A DNA stretch of 64,000 nucleotides from positions 133,332-197,331 of the forward strand of contig JBELHO010000001.1 in assembly GCA_042091375.1 (NCBI GenBank), read 5' to 3'. The notes below the pieces were generated by a model. It was given only the letters and a program-made list of their open reading frames with translations. It had not been told where the DNA came from and did not search any database. This stretch comes from JBELHO01 sp042091375 (GTDB lineage Bacteria > Pseudomonadota > Gammaproteobacteria > Enterobacterales > Alteromonadaceae). Shown piece after piece: positions 43,503 to 52,104 of the stretch; positions within the stretch are counted from its first letter, which is position 1, and each line of letters opens with the position of its first letter. Both the position numbers and the translations under genes were made by a program.

Positions 43503-44729
43503 GTGCTTAATTATAAAGGAAATGTATTGAATAACCGATTATTTACAAAAGTTTGCTTACTCACTTTGCTATCAACTGCACTTTTTGCTTGTTCTAGCAC
43601 TGATGACGAAGAATCTGATCCTACCCTAGCGGCTGAGTTAACTGAGATTAATAATGCCTTTTCTCCTCGTATTGTGTGGAGTAAAAATGTTGGCAATGGC
43701 GTTGATGATTATTTTTCTCGCCTCAAACCCGTCGCTGGCTATGGCAAAATATACAGTGCCAACCGCATCGGTGATGTTTATGCTTTTGACCTAAATACAG
43801 GAAAAAAAGTATGGCACGCAGATCTACAAAAAAATTCATCAAGCGATAGTTTTTTTGCCAGTAGTAAGTCAGCTCTATTAGCAGGTGGTCCAACTATTGG
43901 GATGAATAAAGTCTTTATTGGCAGTGAGAATGGTGAGGTGTATTCCCTTGATGCCGACAGTGGCAGTCTAGTGTGGCAAGCGCAAGTAAAAGGCGAAGTT
44001 ATCTCGGCGCCAGCAGTCGACAATGGCACACTGGTTGTCAATTCAGCATCTGGTATATTAAAAGCCTTTGATGCCACTGAAGGCACTGAACAATGGAAAA
44101 TTGAACAAGATGTACCCGCGTTAACGCTTCGCGGAGTGAGCAGCCCAGCTTTAGCTGGTGGTGGTGCGGTTATTGGCTCCTCTGACGGTACCCTCACTGT
44201 GTTTATTTTAGAATCAGGTCAACAAGGTTGGACTGTTGAGGTTGGCGAGGCTTCCGGCTCTACCGAACTGGAACGGGTTATTGATATCGATTCTAAGCCA
44301 CTAATTTATGGCGATAAAGTTTATGCTATCTCAGCTAAAGGCAACTTGGTTGCCTTAGATTTGCGTTCAGGTCGAATGTTGTGGAAGCGCCAGTATTCAT
44401 CGTTTAGGCAGTTATCAATGAGTGGCAATAACTTGTTTTTGACTGACGTAAAAGGACACGTCTACGCCATTGATCGGGCTAATGGTTTAGAACGCTGGAG
44501 TCAGTTGGCACTCACTAACAGGAGCGTTACCGGACCTGCGATATTGGCAGATCATGTAGTGGTTGGTGATTATGAAGGCTATCTTCACTGGTTAGACAAG
44601 GAGTCAGGTGAAATTGTTGCTCGCTATCAATTAGACAGCAGTGGTATTTTCAGTACGCCGACTGTAGCCAAAGAGATATTGTATGTTCAGTCGAGAGATG
44701 GAGATTTACAGGCAATAGCAACGCCTTAA
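43503..44729 (+). CDS. bamB: Outer membrane protein assembly factor BamB
   Basis: BamB is a lipoprotein of the BAM complex that folds outer-membrane proteins. The 408-aa product has a lipoprotein signal ending at LFAC and an eight-bladed PQQ-like propeller with repeats such as GKVWHADLQ, GSLVWQAQVKGEVISAPAV and GRMLWKRQYSSF. I give the GTG at 43503, behind AGGGGG. A TTG at 43527 with an AAAGGA site six bases upstream would give a shorter signal peptide and is equally plausible. A terminator separates it from der. Confidence 0.95.
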   Translation: MLNYKGNVLNNRLFTKVCLLTLLSTALFACSSTDDEESDPTLAAELTEINNAFSPRIVWSKNVGNGVDDYFSRLKPVAGYGKIYSANRIGDVYAFDLNTGKKVWHADLQKNSSSDSFFASSKSALLAGGPTIGMNKVFIGSENGEVYSLDADSGSLVWQAQVKGEVISAPAVDNGTLVVNSASGILKAFDATEGTEQWKIEQDVPALTLRGVSSPALAGGGAVIGSSDGTLTVFILESGQQGWTVEVGEASGSTELERVIDIDSKPLIYGDKVYAISAKGNLVALDLRSGRMLWKRQYSSFRQLSMSGNNLFLTDVKGHVYAIDRANGLERWSQLALTNRSVTGPAILADHVVVGDYEGYLHWLDKESGEIVARYQLDSSGIFSTPTVAKEILYVQSRDGDLQAIATP

Positions 44730-44754
44730 TCACTTTTTTCAACTAGAATGATAT

Positions 44755-44798
44755 ACGGCTCCAATGCAATATGCGCTGGAGCCGTTGTTTATTTTTAT
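44755..44798 (+). terminator. Terminator between bamB and der
   Basis: ACGGCTCCA (44755-44763) pairs with TGGAGCCGT (44777-44785), followed by TGTTTATTTTTATT. It stands between bamB and der, so der may need its own promoter or depend on readthrough. Confidence 0.8.
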
Positions 44799-44835
44799 TC
44801 AGGGCACTTATTGCCATAGATATTTTGAGGTAGCT

Positions 44836-46293
44836 ATGCTTCCTGTAGTAGCGCTTGTTGGTCGTCCAAATGTTGGCAAATCAACATTATTTAATCGTTT
44901 AACCCGCAGTCGAGACGCCTTAGTCGCCGATTATCCCGGACTGACCAGGGATCGCCAATACGGCCAAGCAGAGGTTGAGGAGCACCCTTTTATTGTTATC
45001 GATACTGGGGGGATCCACGGCGACGAGCAAGGTATAGATGCCTTGATGGCTGAACAGTCATTATTGGCTATTGCCGAAGCTGATGCTGTGTTATTTATGG
45101 TTGATGCCCGAGCGGGTTTAACTTCAGCTGATATTGGTATTGCCGATCACTTGCGCAAACAAAGTAAAACCGTTTTCCTGGTAGCTAATAAAGTCGATGG
45201 TATTGATGCAGATTCTGCGGTAGCAGAGTTTTATTCATTGGCGTTAGGGGATACTGTTCACCAAATTGCAGCGGCACATGGTCGCGGCGTCACTCAGTTG
45301 TTAACGCTGGCCTTAACACCACATATTGAAGCATTTAATCAGCAGCAATTAACTCAGTCTGAGCAACAACAAGCTGATGATCCGCTTAGCGCTGAGGATA
45401 CGCCAATTGAGGCACCTTTAGACACAGATAAAATTAAGCTTGCCATCATAGGTAAACCCAATGTCGGCAAATCAACATTGACCAATCGCATTCTAGGTGA
45501 AGAACGGGTGGTTGTTTATGATATGCCCGGTACTACCCGAGATAGTGTCTATATTCCTATGGAACGCAATGGCCGCGAATATGTTCTGATTGACACGGCA
45601 GGGGTTCGACGTCGTAAAAATGTCACCGACGTAGTCGAAAAGTATTCAGTGATCAAAACATTGCGGGCGATCGAAGATGCCAATGTGTGCTTATTGATTA
45701 TTGATGCGCATGAGGGTATTAGTGATCAAGATTTAAGCTTACTCGGCTTTATTTTGGAAGCTGGCCGTTCACTGGTTTTAGCGGTAAATAAATGGGATGG
45801 TCTTGACGAACACGTTAAAGATCGAATTAAAACCGAGCTTGATCGCCGCCTTGGCTTTATAGACTTTGCTCGGATCCATTTTATTTCTGCCCTTCACGGT
45901 ACCGGTGTTGGTCATTTATACGAATCGGTAGAAGAAGCCTTTGTTTCCGCGACGAAACGCATTTCTACATCTATGGTTACCAAAATACTTGATATGGCTG
46001 TTTTTGACCATCAGCCACCTATGCACCAAGGACGACGTATCAAGTTGAAGTACGCCCATGCAGGAGGCTACAATCCACCTATAGTGGTGATCCATGGCAA
46101 TTTAGCAAAAAAATTGCCAAACTCATACAAGCGTTATTTGATGAATTATTATCGCAAATCACTAAAAATAATGGGAACCCCAATTAAGATTGAGTTTAGA
46201 GAAACGACTAATCCGTTTGCCGGTAAGAAAAAGCTCAGCTTCACCGAACAGAAAAAGTTAGCTAGAGCGACGCAGGGCTATAATAAAGATTAA
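44836..46293 (+). CDS. der: Ribosome biogenesis GTPase Der (EngA)
   Basis: Der has two tandem GTPase domains and acts in 50S subunit maturation. I start at the ATG at 44836 (MLPVVALVGRPNVGKST); the open frame from 44764 overlaps the upstream terminator and lacks homology. The 485-aa product has P-loops at 9-17 (GRPNVGKST) and 206-214 (GKPNVGKST), DTGG and DTAG switch motifs, NKVD and NKWD specificity motifs, and a C-terminal KH-like domain. The two domains are joined by an acidic Gln-rich linker. Confidence 0.97.
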   Translation: MLPVVALVGRPNVGKSTLFNRLTRSRDALVADYPGLTRDRQYGQAEVEEHPFIVIDTGGIHGDEQGIDALMAEQSLLAIAEADAVLFMVDARAGLTSADIGIADHLRKQSKTVFLVANKVDGIDADSAVAEFYSLALGDTVHQIAAAHGRGVTQLLTLALTPHIEAFNQQQLTQSEQQQADDPLSAEDTPIEAPLDTDKIKLAIIGKPNVGKSTLTNRILGEERVVVYDMPGTTRDSVYIPMERNGREYVLIDTAGVRRRKNVTDVVEKYSVIKTLRAIEDANVCLLIIDAHEGISDQDLSLLGFILEAGRSLVLAVNKWDGLDEHVKDRIKTELDRRLGFIDFARIHFISALHGTGVGHLYESVEEAFVSATKRISTSMVTKILDMAVFDHQPPMHQGRRIKLKYAHAGGYNPPIVVIHGNLAKKLPNSYKRYLMNYYRKSLKIMGTPIKIEFRETTNPFAGKKKLSFTEQKKLARATQGYNKD

Positions 46294-46507
46294 CTCAAGT
46301 TATGGCGACAACCAGCAATTTAATGACAATCAGCAATGGCAAACTATCCTGTTTCGTGGGCGGCTAATAAAAATTAACAGCTAGGTCACTGCACAGTCGA
46401 CTGACAAATAGAGAAAAGTTTGTACAGCTAAGTTTGACTTGTAAAAATTTTACACTTGTTCAGTTATTGGGTATTATTTTATATAAGCTTTTATAGAATA
46501 AGCATTT

Positions 46508-47191
46508 ATGTCTTCAGGATCAAAAAAAGTAGCAACGATTGCACGTATGAATCAACGCTTAGCGTTAATGCAAGCAGGCTCTACTGTGACTATCGATATT
46601 ATGACCCCAGCGGGACAAAAGGCAAAATTTCGTACCTGTTTTGTTGGCTATGTGCCAAAAAAATATGTACTGATCCAATATCCAGAGAATAGTAAATTAG
46701 GCCACTTTGGTAAATATATCGTGCAGGGAGTGTCAGTAACTGTGCGCGGTTTGATTGAAGGCCACGAGGGCACAGTGACTGCCTTTGCCAGTAAAATAAA
46801 ACAAACTATTCAACTGCCTTCAAAACTTATTGTACTTGAATTCCCTCTAAATATTACCTTACAAAACCTGCGCAACAGCTTGCGCATTGATAGTGATATT
46901 GACGCCAAAATTAAAGTCGACAGTGAATATTGGGGCACAGTGATCACCGATCTTTCAGTCAATGGTTGTCAGATAATGGTCAATAGTGGTGAATCACTGA
47001 ATTTAGCAAAAAATAAAACCATTGAAGTCATTATTGAAGAGTTTAATGGTTTAAAGAACTTAAAATTACAAGCCTATATTTGTAGTGTAAAACAACAAAT
47101 AAAGGGTGTTTCAATAGGCTTAAAATTTCTCCCTATCTCCAAGTCCTCTGTGGTTAGGCTGTTACAACAACTGGTTGTCAAAGAGAGTTAA
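46508..47191 (+). CDS. YcgR-like flagellar brake protein with PilZ domain
   Basis: The 227-aa protein fits the YcgR-type layout: an N-terminal domain (about 20-120, with TVTIDIMTPAGQKAKFRTCFVG) and a C-terminal PilZ domain. The c-di-GMP motifs are RxxxR in LRNSLRI and DxSxxG in TDLSVNGCQI. It should bind c-di-GMP and may act on motility or another output; no flagellar gene is nearby. Two diguanylate-signalling genes thus lie in this window, far apart. Its stop overlaps that of the convergent xseA by two bases. Confidence 0.85.
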   Translation: MSSGSKKVATIARMNQRLALMQAGSTVTIDIMTPAGQKAKFRTCFVGYVPKKYVLIQYPENSKLGHFGKYIVQGVSVTVRGLIEGHEGTVTAFASKIKQTIQLPSKLIVLEFPLNITLQNLRNSLRIDSDIDAKIKVDSEYWGTVITDLSVNGCQIMVNSGESLNLAKNKTIEVIIEEFNGLKNLKLQAYICSVKQQIKGVSIGLKFLPISKSSVVRLLQQLVVKES

Positions 47192-48528
47192 CTATTTGCT
47201 TTGAGCTCAGTAACTTTGGCTTTAATATGACCACCGTTAATTTGCAGGGAAATATTATCACCAACATTAACCTGTTCAAGCTGCTTAATAATTTTTCCAT
47301 GTTCAGAGCGGATCACACTGTAACCCCGACTGATAGTTGCCAATGGACTGACTAGCTGAAGCTGTTCAATATTGTGGATAAAACGCTGCTGTTTTCGTTG
47401 CAGAATAGCTTGTATTGCTAAAGTTAATCGCTGTTTAAGACGCTGATCAGCCCGTTGAGCTGAAGTAATTACAGCGAGAGGTGACAAGCGTAATAATCTA
47501 TGACTCAGTTGTTGTTGATTGCCTTGCGATAAGTTGAAGTAGTGCCAAGTAGCTTGACTGAGGCGTATACTTAAATCATCAACTTTTTGTTGATCTACTT
47601 GTAGTTTTTGCTCTGGATGAGTTTGTCGCAACCTGTGGACTAAGCTGTTATTTTTTAGACGTTGAGCAGAGAACACTCGTATGGTTGCTTGCTTTAATCG
47701 CTTGTTGATTTGTGCAAGTGCATGTTCAGTTTGACTGTTATCTGCAGAAACCAACTCTGCTGCAGCTGTCGGCGTAGCTGCTCTTACATCAGCAGCGTGA
47801 TCAGTTAAACACATATCTATTTCATGGCCGACAGCACTGATGGTTGGGATGTTACTGTGATACACTTCAGCAACGACTATTTCTTCATTAAAGGCCCATA
47901 AATCCTCCAATGAGCCTCCCCCTCGGCCAATAATTAACACTTGACACTCATTGCGCTGATTGGCGATTTTTATCTGTTTAACTATCTGTTGTTTGGCCAG
48001 CTCTCCTTGCACTAAACAAGGATAAATAATGACCTTAATCAATGGATTTCTGCGTTTGAGTGTGGCTGTTATATCTTTAATAGCGGCACCTGTAGACGAG
48101 GTAATAATGCCAACAGTATCAATATCTTTGGGGATAGTTTGCTTGGTTTGGGCGGCGAAATATCCCTGCGCATTTAACCGTTGTTTGAGTTGCTCATATT
48201 GCTGGCGTAGCAAGCCGTCACCAGCATCATCCATGGTTTCAATGATCAGTTGGAAATCGCCACGGGGCTCATATAGAGATACTTTAGCGCGCACTAATAC
48301 TTGCTGACCATTGCGCGGTTTAATGGTGACACGGCGATTACTGCCTTTAAACATGGCACATTTTACATGAGATTTTTTATCTTTTAGGGATAAATACCAA
48401 TGACCAGAGGATGCGGCGATAAAATTCGATATTTCACCACACAACCATACCGTGTTTAATTCATTTTCTAATAGATATTTGGCTTTTCAAGTGAGTTCAC
48501 TCACTTGAAGTATCAGTTGTTGATCCAT
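47188..48528 (-). CDS. xseA: Exodeoxyribonuclease VII large subunit, broken by in-frame TGA at codon 14
   Basis: XseA, with several XseB subunits, degrades single-stranded DNA. From the ATG at 48528 the frame reads MDQQLILQVSELT, then TGA (48489-48487), then KAKYLLENELNTVWLCGEIS and the rest of the protein without another stop. The tail aligns smoothly with XseA across the stop; the position is normally Arg or similar (TGA is one change from CGA or AGA). After the stop the next in-frame start is a TTG at 48444, giving 418 aa that lack the first strand of the N-terminal OB fold. The core (ISNFIAASSGHWYLSLKD, GRGGGSLEDLWAFN, SAVGHEID) is intact. It is a recent pseudogene, a sequencing error, or a product of re-initiation. 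Confidence 0.88.
48486..48509. repeat. 24-bp palindrome spanning the xseA premature stop
   Basis: TTCAAGTGAGT (48486-48496) and ACTCACTTGAA (48499-48509) are perfect reverse complements around a 2-base centre. The TGA of xseA is part of the left arm; the sense codon expected there would break the palindrome. It could be chance, a hairpin-driven mutation, or an operator in the xseA 5' region. Confidence 0.7.
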
Positions 48529-48685
48529 TTACTCACATACTTTTACAGGTTTCATGGTGTATATTCGTCTCATTATAAGTTTTTCGGTAAAATAATGAAA
48601 TTTAAGTTTACCTAAAACTGGAAAACGGTTAAAATTCTGCCGCAATATTCACTCCCTAACCATTCCTTTTTAGAGAGATGTTGCT

Positions 48686-50158
48686 ATGTTAAGAATTGCC
48701 CAAGAAGCCTTGACTTTTGATGATGTGTTATTAGTACCTGCGCATTCAAAAGTCCTCCCCCACACTGCTGATCTAACGACTAAATTGACCCGCAAAATAA
48801 ATTTAAATGTGCCTATGATCTCAGCTTCGATGGACACAGTCACTGAAGCGCGTTTGGCCATTACCTTAGCCCAAGAGGGCGGGATTGGCTTCATACACAA
48901 AAACATGACCATTGCCGAACAAGCAAAAAATGTCAGTCAAGTAAAGAAATATGAAAGCGGTATCGTTTCTGATCCTGTGACTGTTAGCCCCGATGCGACC
49001 ATCGAACAAACCATGAAGTTGGCTGATGAACTGGGCTTTTCTGGCTTTCCTGTCGTCGACAAAGCCAACAACCTGGTTGGTATTATCACCGGTCGCGATT
49101 TGCGTTTTGAAACCGATTTAACGCTACCCGTGTCTGAATTGATGACGGTCAAAGAAAAATTAGTGACGGTTCAAGAAGGTGCTGAAAGAGAGCAAATATT
49201 ATGCTTAATGCACGAACATCGCATTGAAAAGATTTTGATGGTAGATAGTGCATTTAAATTAACGGGTTTGATCACCGTGAAAGATTATCAAAAAGCCGAA
49301 AGTAAACCCAATGCCTGTAAAGACGAATTAGGTCGTTTGCGCGCTGGTGCTGCGGTTGGTGTTGGTGCAGGCACAGAGGAACGAATTGATGCCTTAGTCG
49401 CTGCAGGAGTCGATGTATTGCTTATTGATACCTCTCATGGGCATTCGCAAGGGGTGATCGATCGCGTTAGCGAAACCCGAAAAAAATATCCAGATTTACA
49501 AATCATAGCCGGGAATGTGGCTACTGCTGCCGGTGCTAAAGCTTTGGCCGATGTCGGTGTAGATGCGGTAAAAGTCGGTATTGGTCCGGGATCAATATGT
49601 ACTACCCGTATCGTTACGGGGGTTGGTGTGCCTCAGTTAACCGCTATTGCTAATGCCGTTGAAGGATTAAAGGGAACTGACATCCCCGTAATAGCTGATG
49701 GCGGTATTCGTTTTTCCGGTGATATAGCTAAGGCCTTAGTGGCTGGTGCTCATTGTGTCATGGTCGGCAGTATGCTTGCTGGTACTGAAGAAGCACCAGG
49801 CGAAGTCGAGCTATTTCAAGGACGTTATTACAAATCTTATCGCGGAATGGGATCTTTGGGTGCAATGGCACAAAAAGAGGGCTCAAGTGATCGTTATTTT
49901 CAAAAAACAGAAGGTGAAGCCGATAAGTTAGTGCCTGAAGGCATTGAAGGACGAGTGGCTTATAAAGGACCTGTTGCGGCAATTATTCATCAACAAATGG
50001 GTGGCTTGCGCTCCTCTATGGGCTTGACTGGTTCGGCAACCATTGAAGAAATGCGTACCAAACCAGAATTTATGAAAATATCGTCTGCTGGCATGGGCGA
50101 GTCGCATGTTCACGACGTGACTATCACCAAAGAAGCCCCTAATTACCGAATGGGCTAA
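48686..50158 (+). CDS. guaB: IMP dehydrogenase
   Basis: GuaB oxidises IMP to XMP, the committed step of GMP synthesis. The 490-aa protein begins MLRIAQEALTFDDVLLVPA and has two CBS domains inserted at about residues 95-205. The catalytic loop is GIGPGSICTTR with its Cys, and the flap region RYFQ... follows. It is divergent from xseA, as in E. coli, and is followed by a hairpin and guaA. Confidence 0.98.
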   Translation: MLRIAQEALTFDDVLLVPAHSKVLPHTADLTTKLTRKINLNVPMISASMDTVTEARLAITLAQEGGIGFIHKNMTIAEQAKNVSQVKKYESGIVSDPVTVSPDATIEQTMKLADELGFSGFPVVDKANNLVGIITGRDLRFETDLTLPVSELMTVKEKLVTVQEGAEREQILCLMHEHRIEKILMVDSAFKLTGLITVKDYQKAESKPNACKDELGRLRAGAAVGVGAGTEERIDALVAAGVDVLLIDTSHGHSQGVIDRVSETRKKYPDLQIIAGNVATAAGAKALADVGVDAVKVGIGPGSICTTRIVTGVGVPQLTAIANAVEGLKGTDIPVIADGGIRFSGDIAKALVAGAHCVMVGSMLAGTEEAPGEVELFQGRYYKSYRGMGSLGAMAQKEGSSDRYFQKTEGEADKLVPEGIEGRVAYKGPVAAIIHQQMGGLRSSMGLTGSATIEEMRTKPEFMKISSAGMGESHVHDVTITKEAPNYRMG

Positions 50159-50184
50159 AACCTTTTGCCTCATTGAGTTAATTG

Positions 50185-50217
50185 CAGGCTGAGCTATAAA
50201 TATGGTAGCTCGGCCTG
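50185..50217 (+). terminator. Hairpin between guaB and guaA
   Basis: CAGGCTGAGCTA (50185-50196) pairs with TAGCTCGGCCTG (50206-50217), 12 pairs including one G-U, followed by TTCATTTTTA. It lies 38 bp before the guaA ATG, so it may partly terminate or attenuate transcription between the two genes. Confidence 0.7.
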
Positions 50218-50255
50218 TTCATTTTTATAAACACATATTATTAGGAACAAAACAC

Positions 50256-51833
50256 ATGAGCAAAGACATTCATGATCACCGCATACTAATATTAGATTTT
50301 GGTTCACAATACACTCAACTTATTGCCCGTCGTGTGCGCGAAATAGGCGTTTATTGTGAATTGTGGGCATGGGACGTAAGCGAAGCACAAATCAAAGGCT
50401 TTAACCCAACCGGTATTATCTTAGCCGGAGGCCCGGAATCGGTTACTGAACACAATTCTCCTCGTGCACCAGAATATGTATTTAGTGCCAATGTCCCGGT
50501 GTTGGGTATTTGTTATGGCATGCAAACCATGGCTGAGCAGTTAGGTGGTTCTGTTGCCAGTAGTGCACATAAAGAATTTGGTTATGCTGCGGTAGAGGTT
50601 ATTGAAAAATCTAAACTTTTTAGTAATATCGAAGACAGTGTTGGCGCTAATGGCAATGCCTTATTAGATGTGTGGATGAGTCATGGTGACAAGGTAGCTA
50701 ACATCCCTGATGGGTTTAGCACTATTGCACAAACACCGAGTTGTGCTCATGCCGCTATTGTTAATGACAGTAAACAATTTTACGGTGTGCAATTTCATCC
50801 AGAAGTGACTCACACCAAACAAGGCTTACGTATTTTAGAGCATTTTGTTATTGATATTTGTCACTGTGAAAAATTGTGGACACCTGCTAGCATCATTGAC
50901 AATGCAATTGCGCAGATCAAAGCGCAAGTAGGTAACGACGAGGTCATTCTTGGTTTATCTGGTGGTGTTGATTCATCAGTAGTTGCTATGCTGCTCAAAC
51001 GGGCTATTGGCGACAAACTCACCTGTGTTTTTGTTGATAATGGCTTACTGCGCCTCAACGAAGGCCAGCAAGTGATGGATATGTTTGGTGATCATTTTGG
51101 TTTGAATATTGTGCATGTCAATGCTGAGCAACGTTTTTTAGATCGACTAGCGAATGAAAATGACCCAGAGAAGAAACGCAAAATTATTGGTAATGTTTTT
51201 GTTGAAGTATTTGACGAAGAGTCTAAAAAACTAAGTAATGCCAAATGGTTAGCGCAAGGGACTATTTATCCTGACGTGATTGAATCGGCGGCCTCTGCCA
51301 CGGGTAAAGCCCATGTGATCAAATCCCACCACAATGTTGGCGGATTACCTGATGATATGGCGATGGGCTTGGTGGAACCGTTGCGCGAATTATTTAAAGA
51401 CGAAGTGCGCAAAATTGGTTTAGAACTCGGTTTGCCGTATGACATGTTATATCGTCATCCATTTCCTGGGCCTGGCTTAGGAGTGCGCATTTTAGGCGAA
51501 GTGAAAAAAGAGTATGCTGATCTATTGCGCCGCGCTGATGCTATTTTTATTGAAGAGTTACACAGACACGATCTATACAATAAAGTCAGCCAAGCATTTA
51601 CGGTATTTTTACCAGTGCGCTCTGTCGGTGTCATGGGCGATGGCCGCAAATATGATTGGGTGGTGAGTTTACGCGCGGTGGAAACCATAGATTTTATGAC
51701 CGCCATATGGGCGCATTTGCCCTATGAATTTTTAGGCTTGGTATCTAATCGCATTATCAATGAAATTGATGGTATCTCGCGTGTGGTCTATGACATCTCG
51801 GGTAAACCGCCCGCTACTATTGAGTGGGAATAG
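50256..51833 (+). CDS. guaA: GMP synthase (glutamine-hydrolysing)
   Basis: GuaA converts XMP to GMP using glutamine. I start at the ATG at 50256 (MSKDIHDHRILILDFGSQYT), giving 525 aa, the same length as E. coli GuaA; the open frame to 50202 would include the hairpin. The N-terminal amidotransferase has Cys86 in GICYGMQ and the FHPE motif. The ATP-pyrophosphatase domain has SGGVDSS, and a C-terminal dimerisation domain ends in IEWE. Confidence 0.98.
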   Translation: MSKDIHDHRILILDFGSQYTQLIARRVREIGVYCELWAWDVSEAQIKGFNPTGIILAGGPESVTEHNSPRAPEYVFSANVPVLGICYGMQTMAEQLGGSVASSAHKEFGYAAVEVIEKSKLFSNIEDSVGANGNALLDVWMSHGDKVANIPDGFSTIAQTPSCAHAAIVNDSKQFYGVQFHPEVTHTKQGLRILEHFVIDICHCEKLWTPASIIDNAIAQIKAQVGNDEVILGLSGGVDSSVVAMLLKRAIGDKLTCVFVDNGLLRLNEGQQVMDMFGDHFGLNIVHVNAEQRFLDRLANENDPEKKRKIIGNVFVEVFDEESKKLSNAKWLAQGTIYPDVIESAASATGKAHVIKSHHNVGGLPDDMAMGLVEPLRELFKDEVRKIGLELGLPYDMLYRHPFPGPGLGVRILGEVKKEYADLLRRADAIFIEELHRHDLYNKVSQAFTVFLPVRSVGVMGDGRKYDWVVSLRAVETIDFMTAIWAHLPYEFLGLVSNRIINEIDGISRVVYDISGKPPATIEWE

Positions 51834-51853
51834 ATTTACTATTCTAAGCAAGC

Positions 51854-51879
51854 AACCCCTTAATAATAGTTAAGGGGTT
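51854..51879 (+). terminator. Hairpin behind guaA
   Basis: AACCCCTTAA (51854-51863) pairs perfectly with TTAAGGGGTT (51870-51879) around a 6-base loop, 20 bp after the guaA stop. The tail is only moderately T-rich (CATCTTCATAT), so efficiency is uncertain. Confidence 0.6.
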
Positions 51880-52104
51880 CATCTTCATATATATCTTTAT
51901 CTATATCGCAATCACTTTTCGCCGCGCTTAAAAGTTAACCAGTTCAGTGGCGGTTAGATAAACCTTCTATCATAACATTCATGGATTTTAACTGTTCTAA
52001 TGGGCTGATTGGATTGAACACCTGGCAATGAATATTCCTGTCATTGTTGTCTTCACAGTGTAAAATTAAACAATCATGGTGTTTATTCAAAGGCAAGCGC
52101 AATA

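Noticed and set aside
44764..44835. Upstream extension of der
   Set aside because: It runs through a terminator hairpin and adds residues without homology to the Der family.
46456..46692. 78-aa plus-strand frame at the start of the PilZ gene
   Set aside because: Out-of-frame shadow over the well-supported 227-aa PilZ protein; composition is not protein-like.
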